Positions 9,921 through 20,807 of a stretch of 21,320 bases of DNA are shown here, one piece after another. The position numbers and the translations under genes were made by a program. Below the pieces are notes generated by a model. The model was not told the DNA's origin and did not search any database. It saw nothing but the letters and a program-made list of their open reading frames with translations. Position 1 is the stretch's first letter; every line of letters starts with the position of its first letter. This stretch comes from Ichthyophonus hoferi (taxonomy: Eukaryota; Opisthokonta; Ichthyosporea; Ichthyophonida; Ichthyophonidae), in the NCBI GenBank assembly GCA_002751075.1, contig NAOQ01000082.1:164215-185534 (forward strand). Reading direction: 5' to 3'.

Positions 9921-11021
9921 TTAACAAACACTTGACACTTCCGGTACGGCAGTGAGTCGAAAGGGCATGCTGGTCTCTAGGACTACAAGTTTTTCTATGA
10001 AAGACGACATATCAAGGGCAGTTGTTGTTCCCAGTAATACAGTATCCACATATTCAAGGGCCTGACGTACCGTCCAGCGTTTGACTGGATTGGGACAGAG
10101 GAGATGACTTAAAAGGAAAATATGGGTAGGGGACAAGCTGGTCCAACCAGGTAGACTGGAAATACCTTCAATGGTTTCTGAACTATGAAGGTGGGCATAC
10201 TGTATATAAGCGGGGGTAAACTCTGCTGCTGCCGCCCTATAGTTAAGGAGAGGTAGCGTGTAAGTATCATGGCATATACATATAGTTGTCTTTCGAGTGG
10301 AAGAAAACTATTAACCAAGGAACAGAAAAATAAAATAAAGACTACATAAAAATAGGAAGTGCATCACTTACCAAGGGTAGGCTCCAGAAATCATAGCGAA
10401 GAACATAACAGCTGCAGCCCACATATCAGCAGCTTTGTAATCAATAGATGGTTCAGGAATAGAGGCGAGTAACTCGGGAGCCAAGTATGGAATGGTTCCA
10501 GTTGTAAAAAGGGCTGTGGTGTCATAACTATCCCTGGTACAAGTGGAGGCTGTCTCAAAATCAATCAACCTCAAAGTCAGCATATCTTTATCTAATACAA
10601 AGTTATCTAGCTTTATGTCACGGTGAACAATATTATGATCGTGAAGGCAAGATATGGCGGATAGGACTTGACGGAATAGCTTAATGGCACGATTATCGGG
10701 TATTTTACCACTGCCTGACAATTCAGTCAGGTCACCACCCTCATAAAAAGGGTGAGAATACACTACTATGTGGTTGCCTTGTTCAAGTTTAGCCAAAATA
10801 GGGCATATATTTTTATGCTCCGGAATGCGAGGGGGCACACGAGAACTACTTCTTCTAACGGTCTTTAGTATTCTTAGCTGTCCACTTGGCGTGTGCATGC
10901 AGAGCTCAATATCTGAATAAACAGACATATGAACGGTGCGGATAGGGCAATAATCCTGTACTTGAAGTGTTTCCACTTCATTGCAGTTGGCAACCAATAT
11001 ATTCTCAACTTCAGGCTTCAT
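9921..11021 (-). CDS. Protein kinase-like protein, two exons, atypical DFE motif
   Basis: Exons are 11021-10372 and 10236-9921, joined across a 135-base GT-AG intron (donor GTAAGT) within a Trp codon, giving 321 residues. An in-frame TAG precedes the ATG. The protein is almost only a kinase domain: candidate ATP-site Lys53 (RILKTVRR), catalytic loop HRDIKLDN at 133-140, DFE at 154-156, APE at 181-183 and DMW at 199-201. The second exon supplies the helical end of the C-lobe, with the conserved Arg of subdomain XI in NPVKRW. The layout is like CAMK-type Ser/Thr kinases, but no named subfamily is recognisable. The glycine-rich loop is not visible and DFG is DFE. The catalytic Asp135 and metal-binding Asp154 remain, so activity is possible but unproven. 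Confidence 0.88.
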
Positions 11022-12370
11022 GTCTACCTATGAAAGTCTAATAGCCACACGTTACAAAAATATTTGTCTTCTACGGACGATTATATTTATATATTATTAG
11101 GGACCCAGTGACAAATGGTTCATCAGATACCCACCAGTGATTGGTCAATAATTACACTATGTTATCACAAATTTCTGATTAAAATGCAATCTCAACTAAC
11201 AATATTAATGGCTAAAAGTGCAGTGTAACCCCTAATTTATCTACCTTACTTTTTCTTTTTATTTGCAATTATTTTTAAAGTTTTATTAGTTTGCTTTTTA
11301 ATTAATAATTAATAACTTAATCTTTTAAAAAAATATTTATTATTAATCACTCGAATGAATTTAAGATAAAAATGCGGCTATGATTTGCTTACAACTCAAC
11401 GCCACTAATGTTTTAGCTGGGGGTGCAAGAGTTAGTAGTACGATTTATTGGTTAGTGAATACATTATATGATTGATAACATATCTCAATTGATCTTAGCG
11501 CTAAATGTCAAAAGTATGTCAACTATCGTAATCAAATACAGAACAATATAGATAGAATACCACTGTATGAATAATTAAATGTTTAGTTTGAAATCAAAAC
11601 AATTAATAATTATACCCGGTGATGCTCGATTTTATCATTTAATGAATACCCCTATTCTCAGTTCATATCTTATCTTCATAGACTTTAAGGGAAATAGGAG
11701 ATTTTATGCGTTAAAATATCTTTTAAGCTATGATTAAACCATAGATTCCCAAGATTAATTTAGTGTTGGTAATTGATATACCATCCTCTAATCATTTGCT
11801 AGGAGATTGTGTTAAGTGCACAGGTATTTTTCGTCTGGGAGATGGCTTTGGCATTTTAAAACCATAAGGGATGCGTTGTTAGAAGGCATGTATTAATAAT
11901 TATTTACACGTGTCTGCCTCGTTTGCCAAGTACTTATTAATAGTATATAGCAACATTCCTGCAAGTAACTATATGACGTAATAGACAGTAAGAAAAATTT
12001 ACCAAACTACGTCACATTTTTTCTTCAAAGGAGGTTCCGCAAAAATCGCATCATTGTGGCCAATGTGCGTGGTAGATCTTAATGCAACTTTCAATGAGCT
12101 ATTGGCCATTACATGTAGACTAATATTGATTTCCGATTCGATCAATAGCCAGCCCGTCAACTATCACTTTACTTGATGTTAACACTCAAAATAATGCCTA
12201 ATGAGTAACTCATTGCTAATCAACAATTAAAATATACATTTTAAACAAAACATTTACTATTGTATTTTTTATTTTAAAGAATAGAATGTTTCTATTAAAT
12301 ATTGGCGTAATTTTTAGACGATGCAGTAACCTATCGGATATGTGAAGCACATAACCGGCCTATGGGAGCT

Positions 12371-12397
12371 AAAGCACATAAAGCACATAAAGCACAT
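12371..12397. repeat. Three perfect copies of a 9-base unit
   Basis: The unit AAAGCACAT is repeated three times without change. A single related copy (GAAGCACATAA) lies about 30 bases upstream near 12343. It is a small tandem repeat in non-coding DNA. Confidence 0.9.
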
Positions 12398-13764
12398 ACC
12401 CTTTGAATTTTTAGATGAGAATGCGGCAGACTGCTGCCCTTCGGACTTACGAATAAATTTCTTAAGGCAAGTATTTGATGTTTTGTGCTCAAGATATTAA
12501 CCCAATTTTTCTATTATGATAGAGTATAGATATGGGCTTTATCGCCAGAATTAATTGTGGTGATCTCACATCTATGAACTGAGGCTGCAATTTGGTCATC
12601 TATATAACTACCGTGATCAAGTCAGTAACTCATTAAACTTCCCTATGTTTTGACAATTTCAATTAATTTCAATTAATTTTTTATATCTTGCAATCAATTT
12701 CCTCTAATTTTAGATTTTTTAAAAAATGAAAGGAGCGCTCTTTTATTTTTTATATATTTGATTGCACCGTTTTAACATTTCCTCTTAGTCTTCCAAGGCC
12801 TACAATTAGATACTTTTCGCTTTTCAGAGTGAAAATAAAATATTAATGTTTATAATTAAAAATTATTTATTTTTATTATTTGGCATTTAATATAAGCGGC
12901 CTAGAATATTTTTTAAGTTATTTGCTTATAAAAAAGATTTTTTGAAGGTAAAGGAGAAGATGCTCATTTATCAACTCAATCGTTAAAAGAGCATCTGCTC
13001 AGCTTTTTCTACTTTTTTCTTTTTATTCCCATAAAAGGCGTTACTACCCTATTCAATAAATATCCTCAGCAAGTAACAATATAAAAGCAATTTTGTATTA
13101 AATAATCACTGAAATCTATAGGCCATAAAATATCATGTGGGTAGAGCTCGAATATTTACTGACAAAGTCAGATTAGCGTGACGTCAAAGTTTAAAAACTT
13201 CTGACCTAAAGTCATCTATTGAACCTTGGCGCAATGTATATATTTTGTCATCTATTAGACTTGCACCTAAGCAAAGACGTGATCTAAATATTGCAATTGA
13301 CGCTGTTTGCTCCTCTGGAGATAAGAAAATGTATTGTAAAAATAAATCCCAAACTATGTTGACCTAAAGCATGCAAAAAAATAGAGGTTCCTAACTATTG
13401 GAGGATATTTGCAGACCCAACTCTGAACGCTTGTTGGCTAGGGGAAATATGGGCTTGCTTAGTTTGATTTTTAAGCTTATGTTTTATTTGAAGAGCATAA
13501 TCTGACTTTAAGTTAAGAGTCCACAATTGCCTGGCGAGAAAAAATATCTGTACCATATATATATTATTGGGGCAAAGTAACCCATTTTTCACAGGGCCTA
13601 CTTTTAAATAGTAGGTTCTTTTTATTTATTTATTTTAAAAAAGAATATTGTGATTCAATTATATTCTAAATGAGAGAAAAATAAGCGCAACTCCTAAAAA
13701 GACTTGCAAAGTTTACAGGTTTATTAATTTTCGATCCAGTTTTCCAGTTTTCCATTAAGACAAA

Positions 13765-14240
13765 TTACTCATCAATTTCCACTACTAATGCTAATTACTC
13801 TCCATCATTAATTCTAATTATGTTGAAACTGGTTTGTCTCCCTATTAGAGTTCCCAATTTATATACATTATTCACCTTGAAGCAATATGTTCCCCAATCA
13901 CTGTGATCACTTAACACCATTATTATCACAACTTTAATAAGTTTTCACAAAGCAGCAGGGTCAATAACCAAGACTGGATCTATTTATATTAGATCAATCC
14001 TGTTATTAATTACAATTCTCTATCAGCCTAACCTAATCTATAATTAATAAATTACTCGGCAATCTCTATCATAATACTAATTACGTGTAAATATCTACCA
14101 TATATACCATTAATATTAGTACATAATCAATCTCTACAATATCCGATCATATTCACGATTAGCATTAATCTTCAGTTGATCTATACGATTACAATTAATC
14201 GTTCATTAATCTCTACGATCAATACCAATCGCTAAGATTG
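13765..14240. repeat. Degenerate repeat field of AATTA / AATCTCTAC-type units
   Basis: Variants of CAATCTCTAYNAT, TACTAATTAC and ATTAATCT recur at loose spacing of about 25-40 bases, for example near 13767, 13795, 14055, 14130, 14190 and 14205. The copies are too diverged to fix a unit by eye. It looks like an old satellite-like array or simple-sequence expansion. Confidence 0.45.
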
Positions 14241-14344
14241 ATATTTACCCAATCGCTATTCAACTCTTGCCAAAAAGTATCGTTCGTTACCCAAATAATC
14301 AAAAAAACAATATTATCATCTAGGTTAGGTTTATAAGGTCCAAG

Positions 14345-14350
<6 letters not shown>

Positions 14351-14383
<33 letters not shown>

Positions 14384-14402
14384 TATGTATATATATATAT
14401 AT
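14351..14402. repeat. (AT)n microsatellite with one interruption
   Basis: An AT dinucleotide run of about 50 bases is interrupted once by GCATATGT at 14381-14388. Confidence 0.95.
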
Positions 14403-14988
14403 CAGGCGTGGGGAAATTAGAATATATAAATTTTTAAACCTTCATATTTATCTGAGTTGCTAGAACTATTGTCTGTGTTTGTTTTTATTAAGAAAAAAGT
14501 ACGAAAATGGTAGGTGGTATTTGTCTTATATTGAACAGGGATTAAATATGGCTTGCCTCTTTATTTTAGCTGGTTTTGCTTGGTATGATCAAATTGAAAA
14601 TATATTTCAAAATACATGCTAAAATATCCATCGCTGTCCATCGCTAGCCAACGAAATTTCCATATTTATAAATGGTGTATGGCGTATGTTGTTTAATAAT
14701 GAGAAAAGTATTTGCCTCCTTTGTGCATTTATAGTTCATACTTTTATTTCTTGGTTATTAGTCGTTTTTAAAATTTATTTGGGCTTAGTTTTATCCGGGA
14801 CTCGCTGAATTTTATGAATTTCACAATACTATATACCATTATTACCTTTATCATTATCTCTTTTGTTGCTGTTCAGTTCTCTAAAAAAAGCGAAAAAAAG
14901 GGAAGGAATTCTGGAGACGAGTATACCTATTTCTTGTACAAACGGTATAATGTTAAAACAAACATATGAAGCTTTTAATTGGCTACAG

Positions 14989-17318
14989 ATGTCAACACGG
15001 CTAGTACGTATATATCTTACTGTCTACACTTCTTTTTACAGATAGCTACAGTACCAACCTTTCTTCTCATGGTGAAGAGACAAAAGACTACCATTTTCTT
15101 TGAGGTCACCAAGGTATTTTAGGACCAGTAGCCTCTGTCTAATATAAGTTATTAGTCTTCACTTTTCCGGCTATTTACTTCTCCGCTTCCTCTCTCTACT
15201 TTGTCTCTATATCACACTAACACACTTTTCCTTCTACTATATCTGTTTATCTGTTGTCTTTTTTCTATTTGTTTATTATGTTACCCCTTTTTTTCTTTTA
15301 CTTTCATACATGGAACTTTCTTCTTCCTTGAATTTACCATTTTAATTCTTCCTATGTATGTTATGCTATACCTCTGTCTTTCACACATTATATCTCTTTT
15401 TTGTGTTATAATAATCCCGTTCATATTCCTATCATTTTCTCTCAATACATAAACCATTCTCTCTTTCTCCTTCTTCTCAGTAGACTACTACTACATCCGA
15501 TCTCTATGATCTGTCTCTTTCCCATTATATTTTCTTTGTGTTCACTGTTATCATTTTTTAATTGAGATGGGTGGGACTAGACCCTGCTGTGCCAATAGCC
15601 CTAACAGTACATATTTCTACTTTACTCTAACATATTGGTAATATTGAAATATGTTGTTAGATAGTAGGGGATATGCCTAGCTAGCCTATATATTTATTGT
15701 GGTTTCTGTAAGATAACTTTGAGGACTGTAGAATCTCTTATTGGAGGTGAATCCCCACTCCATGGTATGATTGGTCTATTAAACAAAGCCCATGATCAAC
15801 ACTTGGTATTAGTGCTGCACAACATCCTCCTTATAGGTCATAAGGCAACCTAATAGATCTCACTAAAGATAGATGTCTATATTTTGTCTCTTACAATTGG
15901 ATAAATATGTATATGGTAGCTATAGTATATATTTTTATTAAGCTAATTTAGCATGTATTCTAATATATGGAGTATAACATTATATGGATATCAACAGAAT
16001 GAGACCATTGGTAGCCTTCGTAAGCAAATAGAGGCCATTCTCAAGAATAGCATCGATAACATTGCACTTGTGAGAGGTATGTGTGTAGGGTCTGGTTATT
16101 GGCTGCCCTTTCTATTCTATATATCTACTACATCTATGCTTCCTTTTATATCAAGGTTGTTAAATATCGGTGGTAACTTCCATAATTTCACATTATACCA
16201 CCTGCTATATACACCAAGTTAATGTCCCATTAGCTATGTCTTAGAGTTCTATACTTAGCCATACCCTTATCCTTTCTCTATAAGTAAAGGCATGTATATA
16301 TATATATATAACATTACCTTGCACTATCCCTGAGATATCTGGGTCTGTCTCGCCGTCTCTGTTTTAACACAACTAATATATTGGTCCACATTTCCATTAT
16401 ATTACTATAATGCATTTCTGCTATTGGTATAGTACTAATAAAGGGTCTAACTGTTATTGGCTCTTCTACCAGCGTTACCTTATATTAATTTCATTGTATT
16501 TGGGTTTTAATTGAGAGATATAGCGAGTGGAATGTATCTCTAGTTTAATGTAGCCTTATATGTTACAAGACTGCCAATCAGCCCACTTACTCACCAGTGA
16601 TGTCATACCTTCTATGGCTATACTTTATTACTTGAATTAATAGAATCTTACCTGTTTATTCCCCATTAAATTAATGATTTTTGCATGAATAGGCTGTGGA
16701 ATTTATTGGTTAATTATAGACAATTTAGTTGGTGTGAGTGGTAATCATGTAGTTTATTTGGAAGAACATGCTATAACCCAGTGCATATACACATAACTAT
16801 CTACACTATAACCCACAGTAAACGATGATACCAAGATTCTAGGGGATGACATGACTCTTGAGGCCTTGAACATAGTGGCCGACGGGGTCTTGGGTCTTAT
16901 ACTGAAGACAGGTATATAATGTGATAATTATACACTGGTGTGCTAGTGGCTTGGCAGCCAATGATATAGCTTTCTGGTTGAGCGTGTTGCTGTCTTCCCC
17001 TTATGCTTTCACTGACTGATAGGCTCCTATCTAGTAATACTACCCAACTCTCTCGCTCCTTGTTTGCTTTGCTAATGTTTTATATTTTTCATTTACTCTT
17101 ATATTTTAGATATCTACCTCTCCATGTATATAGACCCCTAGTTCCCAGCCATAAACCGTGCAATATAAATGGCACTCTTACCGGTCATTGATATAACTGC
17201 GGAACGTGGAACTGACTAGATACTTTATTATCTCCTTGCAGAGAGAGGCTGGGAGGATCTACAGCTCACTCCCATGTCTGTACCTGCCCCACTGCAAGAT
17301 GGTGAGCCCGAAGCATAA
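14989..17318 (+). CDS. ELOB: Elongin B (ubiquitin-like subunit of elongin BC)
   Basis: Elongin B pairs with elongin C. The pair joins elongin A in a transcription-elongation factor and links VHL-, SOCS- or BC-box proteins to cullin-2/5 ubiquitin ligases. Exons are 14989-15003 (tentative), 15042-15113, 15998-16076, 16819-16911 and 17242-17318, giving 111 residues against 118 in human. The ubiquitin-like fold starts with FLLMVKRQKTTIFFEVTK (human FLMIRRHKTTIFTDAKE), then NETIGSLRKQIEAILK, then VNDDTKILGDDMTL (human LYKDDQLLDDGKTL). Junction phases (0, 0, 1, 1) join without stops. The first exon is least certain: ATG at 14989 gives MSTRL, then a 38-base intron; an in-frame ATG at 14950 would add 13 residues. 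The last exon reads to TAA at 17316. A donor-like GGTGAGC at 17301-17307 could instead lead to another exon. Sequence identity is moderate, but the family is clear. Confidence 0.88.
15150..15480 (+). other. Long pyrimidine-rich tract in elongin B intron 2
   Basis: Intron 15114-15997 is 884 bases, and about 330 of them are strongly C/T-biased on the coding strand. The open frame at 15201-15452 is a by-product of this bias and looks like a hydrophobic pseudo-peptide. Introns 16077-16818 and 16912-17241 hold only a short (AT)n run near 16292 and no other feature. Confidence 0.7.
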
Positions 17319-17554
17319 AGAGTTGAGATACACGTGGTGCACCTTGACTTACATATGCATATATGCCAAGGGATACCGATAGGGTGGTAATGTTTACATA
17401 TATTTGTATGCTTACAAACAAAGATATATTAGCTTGAACTAGATCTTTTGCGCATACATTCAACTTAAAACTTTACAAATTATTATCCATGGATGGATAG
17501 TAACGAGTACTCTCACTTCTGTCTAATTTAAAGAAAATGGCAAGGGTGGCACCC

Positions 17555-17560
17555 AATAAA
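17555..17560 (+). terminator. Candidate polyadenylation signal of elongin B
   Basis: AATAAA lies 237 bases downstream of the elongin B stop codon. It is the first canonical hexamer I see after the gene on that strand. The cleavage site is not determinable here. Confidence 0.5.
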
Positions 17561-18831
17561 TTTTGAGACGATTAAGGCTGACTGGCTTTATAGTACCTAA
17601 CTTGGAGCTAAAACATGGGACACTGCCTATATAATAAGAGTTTCCAGTTATGGATGTTAAGGGTTGGGTTATATAACGCTATATAGTATTCATACAGTTT
17701 GCGTGTAACTGTAGGCTCACTGCACGCTTTCTATGGGATTACTTTTATCTTAGTTAGTTAATGATCTTTAACATTATAATCATTTCGAAGTAAAGCTTGT
17801 ATTGGAGTTTGCTTAAAGCTTATACTAATAGAAGGGGTGTCGAAAGTATTGTGGAGTTTAACTTTTTAAAAGCAAATATAATTTCATCTTGGCTGTCCGT
17901 GCCTATCGCTGGGATAGCATCAGGCCATTACTATCCTATCAATAGCATTCCTTATGAACATAGTAAAGTGAGGAGGGTTGTTTCACTAGGAGGAAGTGGG
18001 GCCACATATGCATACAACTTAGTATAGGTGCACATTGGAGGATGTTGGAAAAGTATATCCAGCTACAAGTAAGTTATACACAGTGTTTGCTGGGTGTTTG
18101 CTGGTAGCCCGGTAAGGCATACACTACCTTAACTATGGAAATTCAAGTAGGAAGTCATTTCATTATGAAAAACAACAGGGAAATAGCCATATATAAGGGC
18201 ACAAGGTCACTTGTTGAATCGATCCAACATGCAAAATGACAGACTAACACTTATTATTTGCCAATTGTAGAGAAATACTATAGCAACAAGAAGAGGTAAT
18301 AAATGGATGTTGACGACTAAAAGCATGGCACAGGAATAGACGATTTATTTTAAGATATATAGTTGGTTAGAAAGAAGACACAAGAGAGGAAAGTGTAGGT
18401 TGTGTTGATTTTAACGAACAACTACCTAATTATATTTATAATTATTGTGCACAATGACGTATCATTTTATATATTTCATACGTAGTTCTTTTCATGTATT
18501 TGCATCCCTTCAATAGTCCCGTATGAGTCAACTTTTTATGCAACAACTTCTGGTGCATTTATCTATACAAGTTGAATTTATGTATTTATTTTGATAACGT
18601 TTATGTTCTCTGACATTCTACGTCTCTCTCACTATAAAAATTTATAACATCAATATAGATATATATAAATGAAAGCGCATTGATATGTAAATTTGTGATA
18701 CATATCTACAGCTATATGTACATGCAATACAAGTATAGTGTACACGAGGCAGACTGGTTACGTTCTCAGAAACTGAACGCTTTCATCAAGTCACAGGCTG
18801 TTCATGTGGTTTTAACATTAATACCTTCGCT

Positions 18832-18886
18832 TAATTGTCTAAATAATTAACACTGTGGAAATAGTAAGCGAAGGTAAAATCCCTAG
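18832..18886. repeat. Perfect 12-base inverted repeat with 31-base loop
   Basis: TACCTTCGCTTA at 18832-18843 is exactly complementary to TAAGCGAAGGTA at 18875-18886. The arms are GC-richer than the surrounding DNA. It could be a small hairpin or the remnant of a short terminal-inverted-repeat element. No target-site duplication is evident. Confidence 0.8.
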
Positions 18887-19493
18887 TCCCTACAGAACAA
18901 ACACTTACTCTCGTAACCATACGGCTACTCGTACCTGACGGGTCACGGTTACATACACCCTCGGCACACCAAGCTCATGCTTTAGAAAATGCAAGACTGC
19001 CATATCAAACTATTTAAATGATTATTATTGTATAGTCCAAATATTTACCTGTATTGGTTCAATTCCTGTACTTCATTCCACTGGGTATCCATGCCCATTA
19101 ACAATCACATTTTCAATCTACCCAACCAGAATAACAAGAAACATAATTTATACATTCATTGGTGGTCTTACATGGACATATAGTACCCAATTTATGGGAA
19201 TAGTGAGATGTTACTGCCAGTTAGGGCCAGAGTCAAATACTTTATAGCATTCAGTTAACCCATAACAGCAATATCATTTTATTGTGTAAGGTCAACAGCT
19301 AGACTTTCTAATTTGAATGCAAAGAAACGTAAAGGGTATTATTTAATTGGGCAATGGGCATTACAGTTCTTTAATCAATAAAGTAATGCGTAATAAAACT
19401 AAACCGAAGGCCCCTGCTCCTCCTTTACAATACCATGTATCAAATGTGACCTACATAGTGTCTAAATAAAACGCGGATATACACTAGAAACAA

Positions 19494-20807
19494 CTATTGT
19501 ATCTTAACATGATAGCTAGCCGACTTCCTTAATCTATTCATAACAGCCATTCCTGTACCTGTTTCATCTACTCCCTCGGCCAATATCCATTGGGCCCCTA
19601 ACAAATCCATCTCCCTTAAAGCTGAAAAGAGATTATGGCCGACGTCCTCGTTGGTCTCGCCCATCCACTTCACAGTAATGTCACAGCTATCCGTCTTATC
19701 CAAGTGATGTGTATCCATAGGAATAGTTTTAGAGTCATGTTTCCCCAACCGCAGCATACACACATCTGACCCGTCCGTGTTGTGTTCCTGGAGCCAGTTA
19801 CCCATGGCCCTTGTAGTCTGTTCAAAGTCACCTCCCTCAAAAAGAACCACTGTCGCCTTAGGAGAATAGTGAAGGTATTTCATTCCAGGTGTGGTAGGGG
19901 TGGCTTCCAAGGCACTGTCAGTGAAATCCTTTTTGTAAACAAGAACATTTTCAAATCCCGGTACCTTACTAACCTGTTCGGCCGTAATTCCGCCTGGACG
20001 AAGTATTACAGGTGGGCTTCTAATAGAATCTATCACGGTGCTCTCAAGGCCTACCTGGCAAGGCTCATGTGAGTCAAGAATCAAAGGAATTTTATTATTG
20101 AGGTCTAAAAGAACATGCTCTGCAAGAGTGGGCGATGGACGACCACTCTTATTGGCTGAAGGGGCTGCAAGAGGGCAATTTGAATGAATAATCAGAGAAC
20201 GCATAGCGGGGTGTGCAGGAAAACGAACAGCAACAGTAGGCAGACCGCAGGTAACTTCAGTTGGAACAACATCTGGATTGACAGGTAATAATACAGTGAG
20301 AGGGCCAGGCCAGTATTTTTTCAATAAGGGCCAGTAGCAGTCGGGTATGTGGGTAACAAGCTTGTTTAGCATACTTAAAGAGGCAATGTGAACGATAAGT
20401 GGGTTATCTGCTGGCCTCTCCTTTGCTGCATAAATAGTTTTGACAGCTGTCGCGCTTAGTGCGTTTGCAGACAGACCATAAACTGTTTCTGTTGGAACTC
20501 CTACAGGACAACCCTGGATAATGAGATTCGCCGCATAATCTAGGGTCGCTCTACTCTCTTCTGTCAATATGGTTAAGCCCGCGTTGTTCTCTATATTCCC
20601 ATTTTCCTGACTGTCTTTGACTTGCCACCAAGGAATAGAATCGTCAAATTGAAGTGTATTTGAGGGAAGGGAAAGCACGCGTGTGGTACACTCCAGGGTA
20701 GATGTTGGTGCTGTCATTCTAGGAAGAATATAGGACAAACCAAGGGATATCACACGTATGCTAGGCAACCTCCCTAATAAACAACAGCCTTTTTCAATGT
20801 GCTGCAT
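19494..20807 (-). CDS. Sua5-type threonylcarbamoyl-AMP synthase, full length and intronless
   Basis: The enzyme makes threonylcarbamoyl-AMP from threonine, bicarbonate and ATP, the first step of the t6A37 modification of ANN-decoding tRNAs. The 437-residue product has the YrdC domain at about 80-280: PTETVYGLSA at 105-114, Lys129 and Arg131 in AAKERPADNP, WPGP at 166-169, VRFP at 194-197, the SxN motif in APSANKSGRPSPT (Ser217, Asn219) and GLESTVID at 253-260. A linker (PGMKYLHYSPKAT, about 307-319) leads to a C-terminal Sua5 domain ending in ALREMDLLGAQ, EGVDETGTG and VMNRLRKSA. This is the long Sua5 form; human YRDC has only the first domain. An in-frame TAG upstream fixes the first ATG. 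Residues 1-30 are Arg-containing and lack acidic residues except Glu5, as in mitochondrial presequences. Met31 could start a cytosolic form. Confidence 0.95.
   Translation of the reverse strand: MQHIEKGCCLLGRLPSIRVISLGLSYILPRMTAPTSTLECTTRVLSLPSNTLQFDDSIPWWQVKDSQENGNIENNAGLTILTEESRATLDYAANLIIQGCPVGVPTETVYGLSANALSATAVKTIYAAKERPADNPLIVHIASLSMLNKLVTHIPDCYWPLLKKYWPGPLTVLLPVNPDVVPTEVTCGLPTVAVRFPAHPAMRSLIIHSNCPLAAPSANKSGRPSPTLAEHVLLDLNNKIPLILDSHEPCQVGLESTVIDSIRSPPVILRPGGITAEQVSKVPGFENVLVYKKDFTDSALEATPTTPGMKYLHYSPKATVVLFEGGDFEQTTRAMGNWLQEHNTDGSDVCMLRLGKHDSKTIPMDTHHLDKTDSCDITVKWMGETNEDVGHNLFSALREMDLLGAQWILAEGVDETGTGMAVMNRLRKSASYHVKIQ

Larger units (their letters stand above)
11022..14988. other. AT-rich intergenic region, about 4 kb
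   Basis: This separates the diverging kinase (minus) and elongin B (plus) genes, so both promoters should lie near its ends. No exon, RNA gene or recognisable transposon was found. It contains a 9-base tandem repeat (12371-12397), an 8-base inverted repeat (12958-12965 with 12989-12996), a degenerate repeat field (about 13765-14240) and an (AT)n tract (14351-14402). Near 11974 and 12007 the motifs TGACGTA and TACGTCA (CRE-like) face each other. A strong acceptor-like site (ending CTGTTCAG at 14877) precedes the elongin B start and may mark an untranslated first exon. Confidence 0.6.
17319..19493. other. Intergenic region between convergent elongin B and Sua5-type genes
   Basis: Both flanking genes end towards this 2.2-kb stretch, so it should contain two 3' untranslated regions. 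I recognise no exon or mobile element. An open frame at 17797-18027 on the plus strand has 76 codons, but its product resembles no known family and its base composition matches the surrounding DNA. A minus-strand AATAAA (TTTATT at 19278-19283) lies about 210 bases past the Sua5-type stop. Confidence 0.6.

Noticed and set aside
13395-13592. 65-codon minus-strand frame that could be a transposon protein remnant
   Set aside because: No motif of any transposase, reverse transcriptase or integrase is recognisable, and there are no flanking repeats.
15201-15452. Hydrophobic 83-codon open frame that looks like a membrane protein
   Set aside because: It lies in the pyrimidine-rich part of an elongin B intron. 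Any CT-rich DNA reads as Leu, Phe, Ser and Ile.
17797-18027. 76-codon plus-strand frame downstream of elongin B
   Set aside because: The product is unlike any family I know, and there is no supporting splice or neighbour context.
19056-19066. GGTTCAATTCC, a match to the tRNA B box
   Set aside because: The T stem does not pair fully, and no A box, anticodon arm or acceptor stem can be laid out upstream.
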